Part shown: in pieces, positions 54,868 through 63,235 of the stretch
Layout of the letters: each line of letters begins with the position of its first letter
Position numbering within the stretch: position 1 is the first letter of the stretch
Source of the DNA: Myxococcus xanthus
GTDB taxonomy: Bacteria > Myxococcota > Myxococcia > Myxococcales > Myxococcaceae
Assembly (NCBI RefSeq): GCF_006402735.1
Contig: NZ_CP017174.1
Coordinates: 3,103,001 to 3,167,000 of the forward strand
Direction of reading: 5' to 3'
Length of the DNA: 64,000 nucleotides
Position numbers and translations under genes: made by a program
Notes under the pieces: generated by a model
What the model saw: only the letters and a program-made list of their open reading frames with translations
The model's database searches: none
Told to the model about the DNA's origin: nothing

Positions 54868-55239
54868 TCAGCTCTCCCAGTCCAGGGCGCCCTTCTTCCA
54901 GATGTAGATAAGGCCGACCACCAGCGTCACCGCAAAAACCAGCATCTCCACGTACCCGAACCAGCCGAGCGCCTGGAAGTTCACCGCCCAGGGGTACAGG
55001 AACACTGCTTCCACGTCGAACACGATGAACAACAGGGCCACGACGTAGAACTTCACCGCGAAGCGCTGCCGTGCCGGGCCGCTCGACTCGGAGCCGGCTT
55101 CGAAGCTGGTCGCCTTGATGGCGCTCGGGCGGCGAGGACCCAGCCGCGTGGTGATCTGGGGAATGAGCATCGCCATGCCACCCGCCAGCAGCAGGACGAC
55201 GGCCAGCGGCAGGTATGGCGTGAGGGGAGTCGGAGTCAT
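54868..55239 (-). CDS. nuoA: NADH-quinone oxidoreductase subunit A
   Basis: 123 residues with three membrane helices. The family loop is KATSFEAGSESSGPARQRF, where most NuoA have YECG; here the loop Cys is absent (FEAGSES). The following helix has ALLFIVFDVEAVFLYPWA, a strong NuoA mark. First gene of the nuoAB pair. Confidence 0.94.
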   Translation of the reverse strand: MTPTPLTPYLPLAVVLLLAGGMAMLIPQITTRLGPRRPSAIKATSFEAGSESSGPARQRFAVKFYVVALLFIVFDVEAVFLYPWAVNFQALGWFGYVEMLVFAVTLVVGLIYIWKKGALDWES

Positions 55240-55250
55240 CGCGCGCGGAA

Positions 55251-55278
55251 CCTAATGACACCGCGCTCGCCATGTCAA
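55251..55278 (-). promoter_or_regulatory. Candidate promoter of nuoAB
   Basis: On the minus strand TTGACA (55278-55273), a perfect -35 box, then 16 bases and ATTAGG (55256-55251) as a weak -10. Transcription would start within about ten bases of the nuoA ATG, giving almost no leader. Confidence 0.45.
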
Positions 55279-55488
55279 AGGGAAAGTCCAGGGGGCGGCG
55301 CGCCAACCCCTTGAGATGACGGCGAAAAGCGGTGTTCATGGTACCCCAGGGCGCGTCTGGCGTGGATCAGCCGCTCGCACGGCCCCAGTCCCACCTGCCG
55401 GTTTGACGCTCCGCGAAGGGACGCCTACCGTCGGAGAACCGCCGGCATCCATCCGGCGTGAAACTTTCTCACCGGGGAGATGGCAAGC

Positions 55489-57051
55489 ATGTGGGGCCGG
55501 CTCGGCTTGTGGATGCAGGTGGCCATCGCGGTGCTCGTGCCCTGCCTGGCGGTGGTGAGCTTCTGCGTCGTGTACTTCCCCATGCACCAGCGGGAAGTCA
55601 CCCTGGAGTTGCTCCAGAAGCGGGTGCGGGTGGTGGCGCGGCTGATATCGCAGCACCCCGCGCTCCTGTCCGCGGACAGCACGCCGGAATCCACGGCCCG
55701 GGTGCGGGATGTGTTGTCGATGCTGGAGTCCCCGGAGGCGCTCAACGAGCGCAGCGGCTTCACCCTGCGCTACCAGGGGTTGGTGTCGGCGGAAGGCACC
55801 GTGCTGCATGGGCGCGGCCCCATTCCCACGGCCATCCGCTCGCTCGGCGTGGAGGGGCTGGAGGGCTGCATCACGTCCACCCACCACGACGAGGTGTCGG
55901 TCCGCTGCGCCAGTGGTGACCGCATCTACGTGGCGGGCTTCGGCGTCCAGGAAGCGCTCAGCTCGGTGGATGACATGCGGGGCGCGGTGCTGGCCGGACT
56001 GGCGGGCGCGCTGGTGCTGGGGCTGGCCTTGTCGTTGTTCATCAGCCGCGCCATCGCCGAACCGGTGGCCCGGGTGACGGAGGTGGTGCGGGACGTGGCC
56101 CGGGGCGACATGTCGCGCGGGGAGCTGGACGTGCCGGCCACGGGCGAGGTGCGCCTCATGGCGCAGTCCTTCAACAAGATGCTGGGCACGCTGCGCACCT
56201 CGGTGATGGAGATGGTTTCGCGCACGGAGCAGCTGTCCGGCGCGTCGCGGGGCCTGTTGGGGGCGTCCGCGGACCAGGAGCACGTCATCAGCCAGCAGGC
56301 GGCGTACGCGCAGCAGATTGCCGCCACGTTCGAGGAGCTGAGCCGCACGGCCGAGCAGATCTCCAGCTCCACGGAGGTGGTGGAGTCGAGCGCGCGGCGC
56401 ACCCACGAGGCCGTGGCGGAGGCCATGGCGGTGGTCGCGCAGGTGGTGGCGGGCATCAACGACATCCGCACCGAGTCCAAGGGCGTGGCGGACGCGATTG
56501 TCGGCCTCAACCAGGACCTGCAGCAGGTGTCGAAGATTGCCCAGGTCATCAACCAGGTGGCGGAGCGCTCCGACTTGCTGGCGCTGAACGCGGCGCTGGA
56601 GGGCACCAAGGCGGGCGAGGTGGGGCGGGGCTTCTCGTTGGTGGCCGCGGAGATGCGCAAGCTGGCGGAGAACGTGTCCGCCTCCGCGCGTGACATCGCC
56701 CGCATCGTGGAGAAGGTTCAGGACTCCGGCGAGGAAGCGGCGGCCAAGGCCCGCGTGGGCATGGCCACCAGCGACCGGGGCGTGGAGGTGGCCGAGCAGG
56801 CCTCCTCCGTGTTCCAGCGAATCGTCGAGCTGGCGCGCGGCACCAGCGAGGCGGCGCGGCAGATCACCATCGCCACCCGTCAGCAGCGCCAGTCCAGCGA
56901 GCAGGCCGTGCAGGGCGCCCGCAACGTCGCGGAGCTGGTGAAGCAGGGCGTGGACGCGACGGGACGCACCACGCGCATCGCCCAGGACCTGCAGGCGGTG
57001 GCCGAGGGGCTCACCGCCGTCACCAGCCGCTTCAAGACGACGCGGAACTGA
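55489..57051 (+). CDS. Methyl-accepting chemotaxis protein
   Basis: 520 residues. Transmembrane helix near 5-28 (VAIAVLVPCLAVVSFCVVYF), a small periplasmic sensor (about 30-165), a second helix (AVLAGLAGALVLGLALSLFI), HAMP (GEVRLMAQSFNKMLGTLR) and signalling domain with hairpin tip ERSDLLALNAALEGTKAG. No CheR pentapeptide. GGGGAG (55474-55479) is nine bases before ATG 55489 and touches ATG 55480, so 55489 is preferred. It has no che genes next to it, so it must report to an array encoded elsewhere, for example the one at the start of this window. Confidence 0.93.
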   Translation: MWGRLGLWMQVAIAVLVPCLAVVSFCVVYFPMHQREVTLELLQKRVRVVARLISQHPALLSADSTPESTARVRDVLSMLESPEALNERSGFTLRYQGLVSAEGTVLHGRGPIPTAIRSLGVEGLEGCITSTHHDEVSVRCASGDRIYVAGFGVQEALSSVDDMRGAVLAGLAGALVLGLALSLFISRAIAEPVARVTEVVRDVARGDMSRGELDVPATGEVRLMAQSFNKMLGTLRTSVMEMVSRTEQLSGASRGLLGASADQEHVISQQAAYAQQIAATFEELSRTAEQISSSTEVVESSARRTHEAVAEAMAVVAQVVAGINDIRTESKGVADAIVGLNQDLQQVSKIAQVINQVAERSDLLALNAALEGTKAGEVGRGFSLVAAEMRKLAENVSASARDIARIVEKVQDSGEEAAAKARVGMATSDRGVEVAEQASSVFQRIVELARGTSEAARQITIATRQQRQSSEQAVQGARNVAELVKQGVDATGRTTRIAQDLQAVAEGLTAVTSRFKTTRN

Positions 57052-57054
57052 GGC

Positions 57055-57291
57055 TCACTCCCGCTGCCAGCGCAGCTGGAACTCGACCTCGTCCACGCCG
57101 TCCTCGCGCTCGTGCTCGATGTTGAAGAGCGCGTCGGCGGGGATGCGCAGGCGCTCGCCTGCGACCTGGATGCTGAAGGCCTTGCCCTCCTCGATGGCGT
57201 CCGCCAACCGCCGCAGCTTCGCGACGAAGTCCTTGCGCGGGTACGTCTTCTCCAGGTCTCGGTTCGCTCGCTTCGCCTTCTTTTGCGCCAT
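57055..57291 (-). CDS. Amphi-Trp domain protein
   Basis: 78 residues. The pattern LRRLADAIEEGKAFSIQVAG then RIPADALFNIEHERE and a C-terminal VEFQLRWQRE match the amphi-Trp family (about 70-80 residues; function not settled). Soluble. Convergent with the MCP gene, four bases apart. No partner is clear; the arylsulfatase gene behind it runs the same way. Confidence 0.8.
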   Translation of the reverse strand: MAQKKAKRANRDLEKTYPRKDFVAKLRRLADAIEEGKAFSIQVAGERLRIPADALFNIEHEREDGVDEVEFQLRWQRE

Positions 57292-57372
57292 CGTTGAGGG
57301 CTCTTTCGGCCAGGGTTTCCCCGGATGATGACATCGCCCGCGATGGACGCGCAGCCTGAATCAGCGCGGGGC

Positions 57373-59037
57373 TCATGCGTGGGATTGCTGGGTCCGGTCG
57401 ATGAGCCGCTCCACTTCGTTGGCGAATCGGAGGACCTCGTCGCCCACGGAGGGCTTGTCGTCCTTCATCGTCTTGCGCATCGCGTCCTTCACGCGCTCCT
57501 TGAGGGGGCCGATGCTGAGACTCCCCGGTGCCTGGCTGGGCGGGTACTCGATGAGGCTCTCCGCGAACTTCTTCACCAGTCCTTGCGCGGGGACGAAGAG
57601 GAACATCCGCTGGCCATACCAACGCGTATAGAGGCCCGAATGGAGCCCCTCCTCGAACGGGTCCGAGCGCAGGTTGATGAGGTAGGGCCAGGACGGATTG
57701 AAGCGCTTGCCGCTGAACCAGAGGTCAGGGCCGTCGCCTTCCTGGTAGGCGAAGATGACCTTCCAGTCGTCGTACCGGACCGCGGCGAGCTGGCCGCTGT
57801 CGAGCACGTAGATGAACTCGTGGCGCCGGCTGGGCTCCTTTCCCACGAGCAGCCCGCGCTGGTCATACCCATCCAGGCACACGCGGAACGTCTTGTCTCC
57901 CGCGCGGTAGCCCTGCCGGCACTGCTCGGCGAGGTCATCGGGGCCACCCGCCGCGGCCACCATCGTCGGCATCCAGTCCTCGTGGGCGAAGATGTCGTTG
58001 ATGACGCGGCCCGGCTCGATGACGCCCGGCCAGCGCGCGACGCAGGGCACGCGGACACCGCCTTCCCAGGTGGAGCCCTTCTCCCCGCGGAACGGTGAGT
58101 TGCCTCCGTCCGGCCAGCCCATCTTCTCCACGCCGTTGTCGGTGCTGAAGATGACCAACGTATCGTCCGAGATGCCCAGCGCGTCGAGCTTGTCCAACAG
58201 AATGCCGACGTAGTCGTCCAGCTCCGCCATGGCGTCCGCGTACAAGCCCTTGCCCGTCTTGTTGCGGTACTTCTCCTGGAGGAATGTCCACACGTGCGTA
58301 CGCGTGGTGTTGTGCCAGATGAAGAAGGGCTCACGCGCCTTCACCGAGCGCTCCATGAAGGACAGCGTCGAGGCCAGGAACTCCTCGTCCACCGTCTCCA
58401 TGCGCTTCGTCGTGAGCGGTCCGGTGTCCTCGATGCGCTGTCTGCCCACGCGGCCCCAGCGCGGTTCATCCGTGGGGTCGTCCCGGTCCGTGGCCCACGC
58501 GTGGAGCACGCCTCGCGGCCCGAAGCGGGCCTTGAACGAAGGGTCCTTCGGGTAGTCCGGGCACTCGGGCTCGTTCTCCGCGTTCAGGTGGTACAGGTTT
58601 CCGTGGAACTCGTCGAAGCCGTGCACGGTGGGCAGGTAGCGGTTGGAGTCGCCCAGGTGGTTCTTCCCGAAATGCCCGCAGCGGTAGCCCAGGGGCTTGA
58701 GCAGTTCCGCGATGGTCGGGTCCGACGCCTGAAGTCCGTAGTCAGCGCCCGGCATGCCGATGGTGGTGAGGCCCGTGCGCAGGGGATTCATGCCGGTGAT
58801 GAATGCCGCGCGGCCGGCGGTGCAGCTCTGCTGGCCGTAGCAGTCCGTCATCAACGCGCCCTCGCGGGCGATGCGGTCGATGTTCGGCGTCCGGTAGCCC
58901 ATCATCCCCTGGTTATAGGCGCTGATGTTCCACAGTCCGATGTCGTCACCCCAGATGACGAGGATGTTCGGCCGCTGTCCCGCGCCCCTGCCGTCCTGCC
59001 CGTTGCCTTTGCGTTTCAGTCTGTCGATGAACGACAT
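57373..59037 (-). CDS. Arylsulfatase (formylglycine-type)
   Basis: 554 residues. Sulfatase motif SCTAGRAAFITG with C72 and R76; C72 is expected to be converted to formylglycine (CxAxR form, the anaerobic-type maturase or FGE consensus variant). Metal ligands appear in NILVIWGDDIG and FSTDNGVEKMG. No signal peptide is visible (it starts MSFIDRLKRK), so it is probably cytoplasmic. It removes sulfate esters, perhaps from ingested glycans or lipids. No maturase is seen nearby. Strong GGAGG before ATG 59037. Confidence 0.9.
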   Translation of the reverse strand: MSFIDRLKRKGNGQDGRGAGQRPNILVIWGDDIGLWNISAYNQGMMGYRTPNIDRIAREGALMTDCYGQQSCTAGRAAFITGMNPLRTGLTTIGMPGADYGLQASDPTIAELLKPLGYRCGHFGKNHLGDSNRYLPTVHGFDEFHGNLYHLNAENEPECPDYPKDPSFKARFGPRGVLHAWATDRDDPTDEPRWGRVGRQRIEDTGPLTTKRMETVDEEFLASTLSFMERSVKAREPFFIWHNTTRTHVWTFLQEKYRNKTGKGLYADAMAELDDYVGILLDKLDALGISDDTLVIFSTDNGVEKMGWPDGGNSPFRGEKGSTWEGGVRVPCVARWPGVIEPGRVINDIFAHEDWMPTMVAAAGGPDDLAEQCRQGYRAGDKTFRVCLDGYDQRGLLVGKEPSRRHEFIYVLDSGQLAAVRYDDWKVIFAYQEGDGPDLWFSGKRFNPSWPYLINLRSDPFEEGLHSGLYTRWYGQRMFLFVPAQGLVKKFAESLIEYPPSQAPGSLSIGPLKERVKDAMRKTMKDDKPSVGDEVLRFANEVERLIDRTQQSHA

Positions 59038-59174
59038 GCGCCGTTGCCTCCTCCACGTGGCCCGGGCGAGGTGCCCTGGGCGACACCGCGAAGGTGCTCA
59101 GCGGGGAATGGACGCGGACCTGCCCTGGAGTCGCAGCCCGGGGAGGCAGCCCAGGCGGACAGGTGGCGCTCGCG

Positions 59175-60065
59175 TCAGCTCATCAGCCGGTGGAGGCTGA
59201 GGTCCAGGCGGCTCTGGACCAGGCCCAGGAGGCTCTCCACCTCGCGCCCGTCCAGCTTCAGCCGGGCGGCCAGCTCGCGGTGGGTTTGCTTCAGGAGCCG
59301 CTCACGGGCCTGGGCCACGTGGCGTGCCACACTGGAGCGGGGCTCCGCGTACAGCGTGGCGATGCGGTCCATGGTGAGGCCATGGAGATGGTGCAGGCGC
59401 AAGAGCGCGCGCTCCCGTTCGGACAACATCGCCAGCGCGGCCTGGAGGGATTCGGACAGGGCTTGCCGCGAGTGGGCCTGGAGCACGTTTCGCTCGGGGT
59501 TGTCCCGGGACAACAGCTGCTCCAAGGCCTCCGGGGGCGTGGATGACTGCTCGTGGCGGCCGGTCTGCTCCAGCAACTCGCCGCCGATGCGCGAGGCGAC
59601 GATTCGCACCCAGCGGCCCAGCGAGCCCCGGCCCGAGTACTCCGCGATTTTCGGCGCGCCGCCGTGAACGCCCAGCAGGAGCCGCTGGCGCGTCACCTGG
59701 AGCACCTCGTCCACCATCGCCGTGAGGTGCCGGGACAGCCGTGCGGCGGCTTTCTGGAGGACGTGCTTCTCGAAGAGCTGCAACGCCTGGGGCTCTCCCT
59801 GGGCACAGGCACACGCCAGGTAGACGTCCGCGGCGTGGAGCTGCTTGAGCGCATCCAGGGGTGTGCCTTCCGCGCGCAGGTGCCGACCCACGTGGTGCAA
59901 CAGGGCCGCGGGCGCCAGCGTCACGGTGGGCCACGCCGCACGGCCTTGGTCGAGCAGCTCCGTGAGCAGGGCCTCCAGCGCGGGCGCGGAGCGCAGCGTG
60001 TCGTGCAGCGACTCGGGTGCCCCCGCGAGCAGCAGCGGCGTCAGCGTTTCCGGAGCCTGGCTCAT
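59175..60065 (-). CDS. Sigma-70-family RNA polymerase sigma factor (ECF-like, myxobacterial type)
   Basis: 296 residues. A sigma-2-like part (LQLFEKHVLQKAAARLSRHL near 95-115) and a sigma-4 HTH (SERERALLRLHHLHGLTMDR then RIATLYAEPRSSVARHV) near 215-265, with about 60 residues before region 2 and 30 after region 4. I recall Myxococcales-restricted sigma-70 families of this size; exact family not verified. The ATG at 60065 overlaps the stop of the kinase gene (ATGA), so kinase and sigma factor are made together. No separate anti-sigma gene; the kinase itself begins with a zinc motif of that kind. Confidence 0.85.
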   Translation of the reverse strand: MSQAPETLTPLLLAGAPESLHDTLRSAPALEALLTELLDQGRAAWPTVTLAPAALLHHVGRHLRAEGTPLDALKQLHAADVYLACACAQGEPQALQLFEKHVLQKAAARLSRHLTAMVDEVLQVTRQRLLLGVHGGAPKIAEYSGRGSLGRWVRIVASRIGGELLEQTGRHEQSSTPPEALEQLLSRDNPERNVLQAHSRQALSESLQAALAMLSERERALLRLHHLHGLTMDRIATLYAEPRSSVARHVAQARERLLKQTHRELAARLKLDGREVESLLGLVQSRLDLSLHRLMS

Positions 60066-63000
60066 CGGGTGACCTCGCTCACACGGGGCAGGTGCCGCGC
60101 CTGCCATGCCACGAGCTCGTCGTGCTCGCGCCGGGCGCGCAGACCCTGGGCTTCCAGCCACGCTTTCGCCTCGCGGATGAGGGCCGTGGCCTGCTCGCGT
60201 CCATCCGGGGCGGGCCGTTCCCACAGGGCCCGTGCGAGGAGGAAGGACACTCGCGCGGCTTCCTTCCGGTCCAGCCACACGCGCGCATGGATGCGCCGTG
60301 CGCGCTCGAGCAGCGGGACGGCTTGCTCCGGCGCGCGCAGGCTCAGGTGGGCCTCTCCGAGGCAGGCGAGGTCGAGCGCGACGTCCGGGCTGTCGTCACC
60401 CTGCGCGGCTTCATCCAGGGCCAGGGCGCGCTGGCAGCGGGTAAGTGCCGCCCGGAATGCGCCCGTCTCCAGGTCCACCCGGGCCAGGTCCCGCTCCACG
60501 CCACACGCCACCACGCTGTCGGTGCCGTTCGCCTTCTGAAGGAGGCCCAGCGCCTTCGTCAGGTTGCGCCGCGCCACCGCCGGTCGGCCCGCGCGCAGGT
60601 GAATGAGGCCCAGGTTGCGCAGCGACATCTCCAGGCGCGGCGAGTCCTGGCCCACGCTGCGTTGGATGCGCTCCAGCGCCTGCTGGTTGTGGGCGAGCGC
60701 CTCGTCGAGCCGGTCGGAGTCATAGGCAACCATGCCCAGCCCGCCGAGCGCGGTGACGGTGCTGGGGTGGTCCGTCCCCTTGCTGCGCTCGAAGATGGCC
60801 AGGGCTCGCTCATAGTGGCTCCGGGCTTCCCCCAGGCGCCCCTCGCGGCGCAGCAGTCCGGCCAGGTTGTTGAGGGGGGCGGCCAGGCTCGCGTGGTCCT
60901 TGGAGCGCGCGGCCTCCAGCAGCGCCAGCGAGCGTTGGAACGTTTCGAGCGCTTCTTGCGTGCGGCCCAGGGCGAGCAGTTCGGTGGCGATGTTGTTGAG
61001 GTTGAGCGCGAGCACCGGGTGCTCGGGGCTCCACTGTCGCTCCTGGAATGCGTAGGCCTGCGCCTCCCGGTAGAGCGCCAGGGCCTCCTCCGCGCGAAGC
61101 TGCCGCGCGCGGACGCGCCCCAGGCCGGTGAGGAAGTACGTCACGCGAGGCCGTGAGGGGCCCGCGGTCCGCCGCGCCAGCTCCAGGCCCTGGGTGAACT
61201 CCGCGTCCGCTTCGTCCAGCTTGCCCTGCACCAGGAGCAAGCCGCCCATTCGCAGGTGCAGGTCGGTGGCGATGTGCGGGAAGCGCTCGCGGCCCAGTCG
61301 CTCCACCGCGGCGCGGGCATGGTGCACCAGCCGGTTCGCCTCTTCCATGCGCGCCATCTGGTCGCCCACCACCCACAGGAGGAGGTTCCAGACACGGGCC
61401 ACGGTTTCGTCGTCGCGGCCCGCCTCGGCGGCCCAGAGCGCCTTGTAGAGGTGCTCCTCGGCTTCCTTGGGCTTGCCGGCGAGCCCATGGGCATAGCCGT
61501 GCAGGGTGAGGACCTCTGCCTCCAGCGGGCGGTAGTCCAGCCCCTGGATGTCCTGGAGCAAGGCCGTCGTCTCCTTCAACGCGCCGGGGTGGTTGCCCGC
61601 GTCCATGTGGGCCCGCGCCTCGGCCAGCTTGCGCCGCGCCGCGTCCACGCGAGGCCGCAGGGCATCCGGAGGCTGAGGCCGGTTCGCCAGCTCCGGCGCG
61701 TCCCGGCAGCCGGAGACTCCCTCCAGGGACGCCACCATCTGCGGCGCGTTCTGCACCGTGCGCGCGTCCGCCTCCTCCAGCACGTCGACGACGGCGGCCA
61801 GGTGCCACAGCCGTGTGTCCAGGCACGCGGCCGTCTGCCATGAGTCCTTGGTGTCATCGCGCGAGGCCGTGCACGCGTCGGTGCGCAGCTCGCGCCACGT
61901 GTCCGCGTGTCCGTCCAACGTGCTGGCGACGGCTTCCCACGCGGCGGCGGCGAAGGGCTTGCCCGTGGCCAGGAAGGCCGCATGGATTCGAGCGCGGCGC
62001 TCCGGTCCCCAGATGGTGGTGAGCCGCTCCGCCTCCAACTCGCAACGGGCCTGCCTCCGATGCGCCGCCACGTAGCCCACGGTGAGCCCTAGAAGACACG
62101 CCACGGCGGCGGAGGCGCCCACCCAGGCAAGGCGCCTTCCTGCGCGGGGGGCTAGCTCGGTCAGCAGCGCCTCCATCGATGGGAAGCGCTCTTCCGGCTG
62201 GGCTCGCAAACCCCGCAGCACCGCGCGCCGCACACGGGCCGGGATTTTCGATTCGCGCTCTGGCGCGCGGATGCGTCCTTCCCGCGCGGCCTGACCCAAC
62301 GCTTCCAGCGTCCGGCCCTCGAAGGGGCGCACGCCGTGGAGCGCTTCGTACAGTGCCACGCAGAAGCTGAACTGGTCCGAGCGCGCGTCCACGCCGTGTC
62401 CCTGAAGCTGCTCGGGCGCCATGTACGCCGGCGTGCCCAGCAGCGCGCCCGAATGGGTCAGCGGCGAGTCCACCAGCGAGGCCGGCGCCGTCACCGTGTC
62501 CAAGCGCGCTGGCGTGGCGTGGCCCAAGACTCGCCGGTGGGAGGGCCGGGCCAGACCGAAGTCCGTCACCCGCACGCGCCCATCCTTCCCGACCAGCACG
62601 TTGCCCGGCTTGAAGTCGCGGTGGACCAGCCCGGCGGCGTGGGCGGCCGCCAGTCCCCGGCCCGCGTCCACGAACACGCGCACCACGTCCTGCCATGGAT
62701 GCGGCGTCTCCAGCCACTCCGCCAGCGACGCGCCCTCCACCAGCTCCAGCGCCAGGAAGACGCAGTCATCGCAGACGCCCACGTCGTGGACGGTGACGAC
62801 GTGCGGATGGGCCAGCCGGGCCAGGGCCTGAGCCTCGCGCAGCAGCCGCAGGCGCAGCTCCTCCAGGTGCCGGCCCTCGGGGCGCAGCAGCTTCAGCGCG
62901 ACCCTTCGGTCCAGCTCCGGGTCATGGGCCGCGTACACCTCGCCCATGGCGCCCCGGCCAATGCGCTCCTGCACCACGTAGCGTGAGAGCTGGGTGCCCG

Positions 63001-63178
63001 GGGTCACCAGCGGGCCATCGACGGGCAGGGACGCGGCCTCCGGCGCACTGGCGCCCAGGGCCAGGTGCTCCTGGCAGCGCTCACATCCCTCCACGTGGGC
63101 CAGTACGCGCGTGCGGTGCGCGTCCGGGAGCGCCCCTTCGAGGAAGTCGCTCAGTGTCGTCTCGCTCGGGCACCCCAT
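60062..63178 (-). CDS. Zinc-finger Ser/Thr protein kinase with TPR domain
   Basis: 1038 residues. Order: a 45-residue N-terminal module with H28-x3-C32-x2-C35 (HVEGCERC), the zinc anti-sigma (zf-HC2/ZAS) pattern; a Hanks kinase (about 66-340) with G-loop IGRGAMGEVY, K96 (VALKLL), HRDFKPGN (D188), DFG (D206) and APE; a transmembrane helix (about 349-371); a helical region; and a C-terminal array of about a dozen TPR-type repeats, many kinesin-light-chain-like (LNNLAGLLRREGRLGEA). Kinase and zinc module would be cytoplasmic and the TPRs outside. The downstream overlapping gene encodes the sigma factor, suggesting the kinase holds and releases it. Confidence 0.93.
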   Translation of the reverse strand: MGCPSETTLSDFLEGALPDAHRTRVLAHVEGCERCQEHLALGASAPEAASLPVDGPLVTPGTQLSRYVVQERIGRGAMGEVYAAHDPELDRRVALKLLRPEGRHLEELRLRLLREAQALARLAHPHVVTVHDVGVCDDCVFLALELVEGASLAEWLETPHPWQDVVRVFVDAGRGLAAAHAAGLVHRDFKPGNVLVGKDGRVRVTDFGLARPSHRRVLGHATPARLDTVTAPASLVDSPLTHSGALLGTPAYMAPEQLQGHGVDARSDQFSFCVALYEALHGVRPFEGRTLEALGQAAREGRIRAPERESKIPARVRRAVLRGLRAQPEERFPSMEALLTELAPRAGRRLAWVGASAAVACLLGLTVGYVAAHRRQARCELEAERLTTIWGPERRARIHAAFLATGKPFAAAAWEAVASTLDGHADTWRELRTDACTASRDDTKDSWQTAACLDTRLWHLAAVVDVLEEADARTVQNAPQMVASLEGVSGCRDAPELANRPQPPDALRPRVDAARRKLAEARAHMDAGNHPGALKETTALLQDIQGLDYRPLEAEVLTLHGYAHGLAGKPKEAEEHLYKALWAAEAGRDDETVARVWNLLLWVVGDQMARMEEANRLVHHARAAVERLGRERFPHIATDLHLRMGGLLLVQGKLDEADAEFTQGLELARRTAGPSRPRVTYFLTGLGRVRARQLRAEEALALYREAQAYAFQERQWSPEHPVLALNLNNIATELLALGRTQEALETFQRSLALLEAARSKDHASLAAPLNNLAGLLRREGRLGEARSHYERALAIFERSKGTDHPSTVTALGGLGMVAYDSDRLDEALAHNQQALERIQRSVGQDSPRLEMSLRNLGLIHLRAGRPAVARRNLTKALGLLQKANGTDSVVACGVERDLARVDLETGAFRAALTRCQRALALDEAAQGDDSPDVALDLACLGEAHLSLRAPEQAVPLLERARRIHARVWLDRKEAARVSFLLARALWERPAPDGREQATALIREAKAWLEAQGLRARREHDELVAWQARHLPRVSEVTR

Positions 63179-63188
63179 GGCGGCCCGG

Positions 63189-63214
63189 AGACTAACAAAA
63201 TCCCGGAATTTTCA
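63189..63214 (-). promoter_or_regulatory. Possible ECF-type promoter and AT-rich operator of the kinase/sigma operon
   Basis: On the minus strand TGAAAA (63214-63209), 16 bases, GTCT (63192-63189), close to ECF -35/-10 geometry (AAC-like and GTC). It overlaps a near-palindrome AAAATCCCGGAATTTT (63197-63212) in an otherwise GC-rich gap of 57 bases before the ATG at 63178. It fits self-control by the operon's own sigma factor; untested. Confidence 0.35.
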
Positions 63215-63235
63215 CTTTTGCCCGCCTGTGACGGC

